From Clostridiales bacterium (lineage in GTDB: Bacteria > Bacillota > Clostridia > Lachnospirales > Lachnospiraceae): a stretch of DNA of 8,753 nt. Made by a program: the position numbers and the translations under genes. Shown piece by piece: positions 4,999-8,753 of the stretch. A model generated the notes under the pieces. The model saw nothing but the letters and a program-made list of their open reading frames with translations, was not told the DNA's origin and did no database searches. Position 1 is the first letter of the stretch. The number at the start of each line of letters is the position of its first letter. Location of the stretch: assembly GCA_019420425.1 (NCBI GenBank), contig JAHZHG010000094.1, positions 1 to 8,753 on the forward strand, read 5' to 3'.

Positions 4999-7302
4999 TT
5001 ATCCCTCCCATGCACGGACGGACGCCATGGCCTGTTGATACAAAGCGACAACCGCATCTTTGTTGGAGCTGTTGCACATGCAGCTAACAGCGTAACACTT
5101 GCCGTCGATCATGGCGGAGGCAACACTGAACGTAAATTCATTCATGGTCCAATCCATGCACAGCCATTCCACACCGCCCAACTGCGACGTGTATGTTTCA
5201 CCTACGGAAACGCCCGCGCTAGACGCCACGTCTCTCTGAAACTGCAAGACCTCCTCCGGGCTGCTCATTCCCAGCTGGCCGGCATTCCCTATTTCCACAA
5301 TCCCGCTGTCCGGCGTAGCGCTCCCAAAGCCGGCTTCCATTGCCGCGTCCGTTGGGTAAATAACCAATTCGGCCACCGCTCCGGCCTCTCCCAGGTTAAC
5401 AGTCGTGTCCATCACGCGTCCTGCTGCCACGGCATCGTCCACAATCACCTTGACGCCGCTCTTAGAGCCATAGTACATCTTGTACGTTGTCTCCGGCGCA
5501 CCGTTGCTCTCAAAGGACTGGATGATGGAATGGATTTCCGCTTCGGCGGCTTTGTCCCCCTTGGGATAGCTCGTGATGATGAAATAACAGCCGAAATCAT
5601 ACCCCTCCACCGCCATAATGACCACTTCGTTGGAGACGCCTTCGCTGTCGGTGCCTTCAAGATAGATTTGATAGGCGCCTGCGCTTCCCACCTGATCGGG
5701 TCCGGCAGCAAGGATCTGATAATCCGAAACTTCAAACAGGTTCTGCATCAGGTTGGCGGCAATAGCTTCTCTCTGGGATTCCACATCGGCAAGGGAGTAG
5801 ATGGGTGGTCCGTCAATGTTCCAAAGATAAACCATCATCATACCGCAGCCTTTAGCCTCATTGATAAAAATCGTCTCCTCCTCAACCCTCGTATAATCCG
5901 ACGGGATCTCAATCGTAGCGTTGAGGATGCCAAGATCCTGCGCCACCATTTCCGCTGGAGGTTCTGTAGTAGGCTCTGGGTCTGTTGTCGGTTCCGGATT
6001 ACTCGTCTGCGGTTGGCTGATGACAGGCGTAGGTTGGCTGATGACAGGCGTATTCCCACCGCCGCCCCCTCCTGTCGGCCTTTTTTCCCCTCCGCCGGAA
6101 AGCGCGATAGGAAGGATAATACAAAGGGCGATCACCGCCAGCAGCCCACCGCCGGAAACCCAGGCAACCACCGGATTGGCTTTCATATAGGAAAGGAACC
6201 GGGAGAACGCAGAGGGCTTTCCTGCCGCAGCACCCCCGCCGTTATAGGCGGGCTGCTGATAGGCAGTCTGCCCGTAGCCTTCCTGCCTGTAAGCGGTAGC
6301 CTGGGTGCGCTGGCTAATGCTGGCCGCCACCTGATCCTGTACGGAAACGCGCCCGTTCAGTGCCCCGATGAATGCCTCCATATTGGGGAAACGATCCTCG
6401 GTTTTTACCGCCAACGCTTTCATGATGGCGTTTTCCACATTAGCCGGAATACGGAACCCCAGCTCCGACGGCCTTTTCATGGTATCCCCATGGATCCGTT
6501 CCACCGAATCTGGCGGAAGCTGCCCGGTAATGCAGCGGTACAGGGTAGCGCCCATGGCGTAAACATCCGTCCACGGTCCCTGATTGCCGTGGCTGGAATA
6601 CTGTTCCTCCGGCGCGTAGCCATGTTTTAAGATGACCGACACGCTCTTGCCGTCCCCCAGTGCGAACCGCGCCGCGCCGAAATCCAGCAGACGGCTTTCG
6701 CCTTTGGATGTGATATAGATATTGTCCGGGCTGATGTCCCGGTGCAGGAGGTTCAGCGCATGCACCTGAACCAGCGCTTCCATGATCGGCTGCAGAATGG
6801 CAATCGCCTGGTTATAGGGGATCTTATCCCCGTTTTTTGCCAGGTAGGCTTTCAGGCTCATACCGTCTATGTACTCCATCACAAAGTATGCGGTGCCGTT
6901 CTCTTTGAAATAGTTCTGCACCGATACGATATGCGGGGTGTTTTGCAGCTTGGCAAGGATCTTCGCTTCATCCAAAAAGCGCTCCATACCGTACTGGTAA
7001 TCCTCCTCCACCCGTCCGGTCAGCGCCACACTATAGTGGTCCGGATGCCTTGTGGCCAGGGCGGAGGGCATATATTCTTTAATCGCAACCTTGATCTCCA
7101 GTGTCAGGTCGTATCCCAGATAGGTGATACCGAACCCGCCAATGCCAAGCACCTTTCCTACCAGATATCTCCCGTTTAGGATCGTACCCAGGGGCAGCGC
7201 AAGATAGGGCTGCTCGTCGTTCTCATTAAATCCGCATCGGGGGCATGGAATCCCCGGTTCTTTTTCCGCGAAACAGCCATAACAAACACGTTCCGGATTC
7301 AT
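4999..7302 (-). CDS. Receptor Ser/Thr protein kinase with N-terminal zinc ribbon (kinase B)
   Basis: A 767-aa paralogue of kinase A with the same order of domains. Zinc ribbon C7, C10, C20, C23; kinase domain about 46-315 with GIGGFG (53-58), Lys75 in VAIKEYMP, probable Glu112, HRDISPDN (187-194, Asp189), DFG (207-209) and YAPEE; a Tyr/Gln-rich linker (about 338-353: AYRQEGYGQTAYQQPAY); membrane helix about 378-401; then a Gly-run and Pro/Thr-rich stalk (406-450) with two TPVISQP units; then an extracellular region with FGCYFIITSYPKGD (from 570) and a second unit to the end. The kinase domain is nearly the same as in kinase A, whereas the extracellular parts share only scattered motifs. AGGAGGTG, about 6 bases from the ATG at 7302, gives a firm start. 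A candidate promoter lies just upstream (7325-7359). The linker and stalk are longer than in kinase A. Kinase function is firm apart from the HRDIS change; the signal sensed is unknown. Confidence 0.96.
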   Translation of the reverse strand: MNPERVCYGCFAEKEPGIPCPRCGFNENDEQPYLALPLGTILNGRYLVGKVLGIGGFGITYLGYDLTLEIKVAIKEYMPSALATRHPDHYSVALTGRVEEDYQYGMERFLDEAKILAKLQNTPHIVSVQNYFKENGTAYFVMEYIDGMSLKAYLAKNGDKIPYNQAIAILQPIMEALVQVHALNLLHRDISPDNIYITSKGESRLLDFGAARFALGDGKSVSVILKHGYAPEEQYSSHGNQGPWTDVYAMGATLYRCITGQLPPDSVERIHGDTMKRPSELGFRIPANVENAIMKALAVKTEDRFPNMEAFIGALNGRVSVQDQVAASISQRTQATAYRQEGYGQTAYQQPAYNGGGAAAGKPSAFSRFLSYMKANPVVAWVSGGGLLAVIALCIILPIALSGGGEKRPTGGGGGGNTPVISQPTPVISQPQTSNPEPTTDPEPTTEPPAEMVAQDLGILNATIEIPSDYTRVEEETIFINEAKGCGMMMVYLWNIDGPPIYSLADVESQREAIAANLMQNLFEVSDYQILAAGPDQVGSAGAYQIYLEGTDSEGVSNEVVIMAVEGYDFGCYFIITSYPKGDKAAEAEIHSIIQSFESNGAPETTYKMYYGSKSGVKVIVDDAVAAGRVMDTTVNLGEAGAVAELVIYPTDAAMEAGFGSATPDSGIVEIGNAGQLGMSSPEEVLQFQRDVASSAGVSVGETYTSQLGGVEWLCMDWTMNEFTFSVASAMIDGKCYAVSCMCNSSNKDAVVALYQQAMASVRAWEG
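5003..5009 (-). promoter_or_regulatory. Ribosome binding site deciding the start at 4993
   Basis: GGGAGGG lies 9 bases before the ATG at 4993-4991, inside the last codons of kinase B. It sets the start of the second DUF3592-like gene and suggests that ribosomes ending on the kinase re-start here. Confidence 0.7.
6011..6052. repeat. 21-bp perfect tandem repeat in the kinase B stalk
   Basis: Two identical copies of 21 bases (6011-6031 and 6032-6052) encode TPVISQP twice in the extracellular Pro/Thr-rich stalk. A neighbouring stretch, EPTTDPEPTTEP, is also repetitive at protein level. Copy number probably varies and would set how far the sensor stands from the membrane. Confidence 0.9.
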
Positions 7303-7321
7303 TCTCCCACCTCCTCAAGCA

Positions 7322-7365
7322 ATGTATTTTAAGTATAAAACGATGTATTTTGATAGCAAAATACA
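7322..7365. repeat. Direct and inverted repeats of a TGTATTTT box, possible operator
   Basis: On the plus strand ATGTATTTT occurs at 7322-7330 and again at 7343-7351, exactly 21 bases apart (two helical turns). The second copy forms a perfect 9-bp inverted repeat with CAAAATACA (TGTATTTTG 7344-7352, 4-base spacer, 7357-7365). The boxes lie within and beside the candidate promoter of kinase B. This is the usual shape of a binding site for a dimeric repressor or activator, though no regulator gene is in the window. The stem has only two G-C pairs, so it would be a poor terminator. Confidence 0.65.
7325..7359 (-). promoter_or_regulatory. Candidate sigma-A promoter for kinase B
   Basis: On the minus strand TTGCTA (7354-7359) is followed after 16 bases by TATACT (7332-7337); these match 4 of 6 and 5 of 6 consensus bases. 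Transcription would begin near 7325, about 22 bases before the kinase B ATG, leaving room for its AGGAGG site. The -35 box lies inside the 7344-7365 inverted repeat, so a protein bound there would block it. The region is AT-rich and could match by chance. Confidence 0.5.
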
Positions 7366-7366
7366 G

Positions 7367-7888
7367 TCACTCCTTCCGATTTTTGGACCAGGCATCGTAA
7401 CACAGATCACCCAGCAGGAGCAATCCCAGCGCCACCAGAAACCCGATCCACCCGCCCCAGCCCACTAAAGGAAAAAGTGCAAAGGCAACTCCCAGCACAG
7501 ACCAGATAAGGGCGCTGATTACACGTTCCCTATTCTCAGAGGGGCAGGAAAAGTACCGGGGATTCTTTTCATCCACAAAGAGCACCTCATAACTACCGAC
7601 TTTGATTTCGTCCTTTTTGGAATACTCTACCCGGGATACTACCCGATACTCCTGTCCATCCAATGTGTACTGGTAGACCGGATGGTATTTATAGTTGATA
7701 ATGAAGAAATCGGTGAAATCGTCGTCTGTCCAGCTGACGTCCACATCGCAGATGACGGCGTTCACTCTTCTCCGGCAGCGACGCTTTGACCGTACAGTCC
7801 GACAGAATGCCAAAATGATTCCGAAGAGAAACAAACATACTCCAAGGGCAAAGAACAAAATATCCCCCATCGCGTCCGTTGCATTCAT
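7367..7888 (-). CDS. DUF3592-like membrane protein (first copy)
   Basis: A 173-aa protein. A membrane helix at about 8-28 is followed by a very basic stretch (RSKRRCRRR), then the extended domain: VNAVICDVDVSW, YKYHPVYQYTLDGQEYRVVS and VGSYEVLFVDEKNPRYFSCP (97-116). Two further helices (about 122-143 and 145-163) close it, where the other copies have one. The domain shares the G-x(5)-[FY]-[IV]-D-x-x-x-P-x(3)-[FYS] pattern with the copies at 4448-4993 and 3923-4366. The ATG overlaps the previous gene's TGA as ATGA, so translation is coupled; a GGAG lies very close before it. Function unknown. Its place before kinase B repeats the pairing of a DUF3592-like gene followed by a kinase seen downstream. 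An odd number of helices, unlike its relatives, would place its C-terminus on the other side of the membrane. Confidence 0.88.
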   Translation of the reverse strand: MNATDAMGDILFFALGVCLFLFGIILAFCRTVRSKRRCRRRVNAVICDVDVSWTDDDFTDFFIINYKYHPVYQYTLDGQEYRVVSRVEYSKKDEIKVGSYEVLFVDEKNPRYFSCPSENRERVISALIWSVLGVAFALFPLVGWGGWIGFLVALGLLLLGDLCYDAWSKNRKE

Positions 7889-8211
7889 GCTCCAAACGAT
7901 TTTATCTCAGCTATGACAAAGAGTTCCTCCGATACCTGCCGCACCCGGTCGACATGCCGCAAGAGCAGCGCCTCCAGCCATTTTTCTGCATTGGCCGCTT
8001 TTAGAAATTCAATCTGTACTTCCAGGGGTTCAATGTAGAACTCACCTGCATACGCCAGCGCCCCTTCACCTTCCGACAGCGCCGGGAACTCGTGGAGTTC
8101 TTTCATTTCACCGTCTGCAGTCAGGTGGAAGACAGCCGCCAGTTCCCGGCCGGCGGCGTCCTCTCCCCACGCTTCCTGGATTCTTCCGTTTTTTAAACAA
8201 TACCCTGCCAT
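7885..8211 (-). CDS. Hypothetical 108-aa protein
   Basis: I do not recognise this protein. It is soluble, acidic and has no membrane helix or signal peptide. The N-terminal half looks like beta strands (MAGYCLKNGRIQEAW, ELAAVFHLTADGEMKELHEF, LAYAGEFYI) and the C-terminal half is mostly helical (EVQIEFLKAANAEKWLEALL, then RHVDRVRQVSEELFVIAEI). The start at 8211 is well supported: AAGGAG lies 9 bases upstream and is formed by the last codons of the FHA gene, whose stop is 6 bases away. The TGA overlaps the next ATG by 4 bases. Lying between an FHA protein and a DUF3592-like protein, it is very likely part of the same signalling set. Confidence 0.82.
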   Translation of the reverse strand: MAGYCLKNGRIQEAWGEDAAGRELAAVFHLTADGEMKELHEFPALSEGEGALAYAGEFYIEPLEVQIEFLKAANAEKWLEALLLRHVDRVRQVSEELFVIAEIKSFGA

Positions 8212-8217
8212 AACGGG

Positions 8218-8753
8218 TTACTCCTTGCTCACCACAAACCGGTTGGCGTTGTCGCACAGGTAGAAGGTGTCCCCGGTCGACAATTTTTCCGCCACATTCG
8301 CCGTCAGCTTTTTGCCGTTGCCCAGGAACGTGCCGTAGGACGATCCCAGATCGGTGATGATAAAGCAGTCTTCATTCGGGTCGTAGACTACCTGGCAGTG
8401 CCGCCCGCTGATACCCGGCGTGTTTTTATCGAATACGATGTTACAGGTTGCCGGGTCTCGGCCGATGACCACCTTGCCCTTTAACAGGTCAAAGCTCTGG
8501 CCAGAGTATTTTCCTGTCACGCCGCGCAGCACAGCCCGTTTTTCCACAGGGCCGCGGCCGCCTCTTGCAGGCGCTTTTCCAGATCCCATACCTGCGGCAG
8601 CGCCGGCAGGTGCCGGAGCCCCCTGTCCGCCCTTCTGGGACGTTACCAGCAGGATGATGCCGCCGATGAGCGCCAGCACGCCGATGGGCAGGAACACATA
8701 GGCAAACCAGGGCTGAGTCCAGGAGAGTCCGCCGCCTGCCATGGTGTATTCGA
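8218..8753 (-). CDS. Membrane-anchored FHA-domain protein, 5' end outside the window
   Basis: FHA domains bind phospho-threonine peptides, so this is the probable reader of the kinase output. Numbered from the Met at 8742: membrane helix about 13-34 (WFAYVFLPIGVLALIGGIIL), a Gly/Ala/Pro linker (35-66), then the FHA domain (69-174) with the expected binding residues: GR (94-95), SGRH (Ser112, His115), and DLGSSYGTF-GNG (131-143). The usual Asn of S-x-N-G-T is Tyr136. The basic linker and FHA domain must be cytoplasmic to meet the kinases. The three codons visible before this Met (E-Y-T) keep the frame open to the window edge, and the 11 bases upstream hold no ribosome binding site. The Met is therefore probably internal and an extracellular part may precede it. 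The stop is 6 bases from the next start. Confidence 0.9.
   Translation of the reverse strand, partial: EYTMAGGGLSWTQPWFAYVFLPIGVLALIGGIILLVTSQKGGQGAPAPAGAAAGMGSGKAPARGGRGPVEKRAVLRGVTGKYSGQSFDLLKGKVVIGRDPATCNIVFDKNTPGISGRHCQVVYDPNEDCFIITDLGSSYGTFLGNGKKLTANVAEKLSTGDTFYLCDNANRFVVSKE

Noticed and set aside
4994..5077. Longer start for the second DUF3592-like protein
   Set aside because: It would overlap the end of kinase B, and a good ribosome binding site marks the ATG at 4993.
5035..6630. Long plus-strand open frame of 531 codons opposite kinase B
   Set aside because: It mirrors the kinase codons, is rich in His, Arg and Gly, shows no family motif and has no binding site; the minus-strand kinase is certain.
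7315..7359. 14-codon leader peptide (TTG start, MLSKYIVLYLKYIA) before kinase B
   Set aside because: It has an AAGGAG 10 bases upstream and ends at the kinase binding site, but uses TTG, lies across the candidate promoter and would be absent from a transcript begun near 7325.
7344..7365. Palindrome as a transcription terminator after the first DUF3592-like gene
   Set aside because: The stem has two G-C pairs only and is followed by TCGTTTTA, a poor U run; the promoter and operator reading fits better.
1..8753. tRNA, rRNA, CRISPR array, insertion sequence or attachment site
   Set aside because: I looked for cloverleaf-like segments, regular spaced repeats, transposase motifs and terminal inverted repeats and saw none.

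Overview
Everything I can support as a gene lies on the minus strand, so transcription runs from the right edge (8753) to the left edge (1). The content suggests a moderately GC-rich Gram-positive anaerobe of the Clostridia, perhaps Oscillospiraceae-like. Three things point that way: strong GGAGG-type ribosome binding sites with short spacers, GGFGITY/KEYMP-type receptor kinases, and a secreted protein with the Cys/His repeat common in clostridial surface proteins. This is inference from family resemblance; no taxonomic marker gene is present.

Layout in transcription order: (1) the end of a membrane-anchored FHA protein, cut by the window edge; (2) a 108-aa protein of unknown function; (3) a DUF3592-like membrane protein overlapping it by ATGA; (4) a 64-base gap with AT-rich inverted and direct repeats and a candidate promoter; (5) a receptor Ser/Thr kinase of 767 aa; (6) a second DUF3592-like protein; (7) an 80-base spacer with an 11-bp GC-rich hairpin; (8) a third DUF3592-like protein; (9) a 208-base spacer with a doubtful small ORF that overlaps the next start by ATGA; (10) a second, paralogous receptor kinase of 716 aa; (11) a 103-aa unknown protein; (12) a zinc-ribbon membrane protein; (13) a secreted Fn3-like protein with a Cys/His module, which appears broken twice and runs off the left edge.

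Most genes are separated by a few bases or overlap, so the set looks like one or two operons. The likely theme is phospho-signalling at the membrane. Two kinases each carry an N-terminal zinc ribbon, a cytoplasmic kinase domain, one membrane helix and a large extracellular sensor. The FHA protein is the natural reader of phospho-threonine. The three DUF3592-like proteins and the small unknown proteins are candidate partners or substrates. The two kinases are near-duplicates inside the cell and strongly diverged outside, as expected if one signalling core was duplicated and given a second input. No phosphatase, transporter, nuclease or mobile element is visible. The downstream end shows decay or sequence error: a lost zinc ligand, a likely one-base frameshift in a run of six A, and an in-frame amber codon inside a conserved motif.
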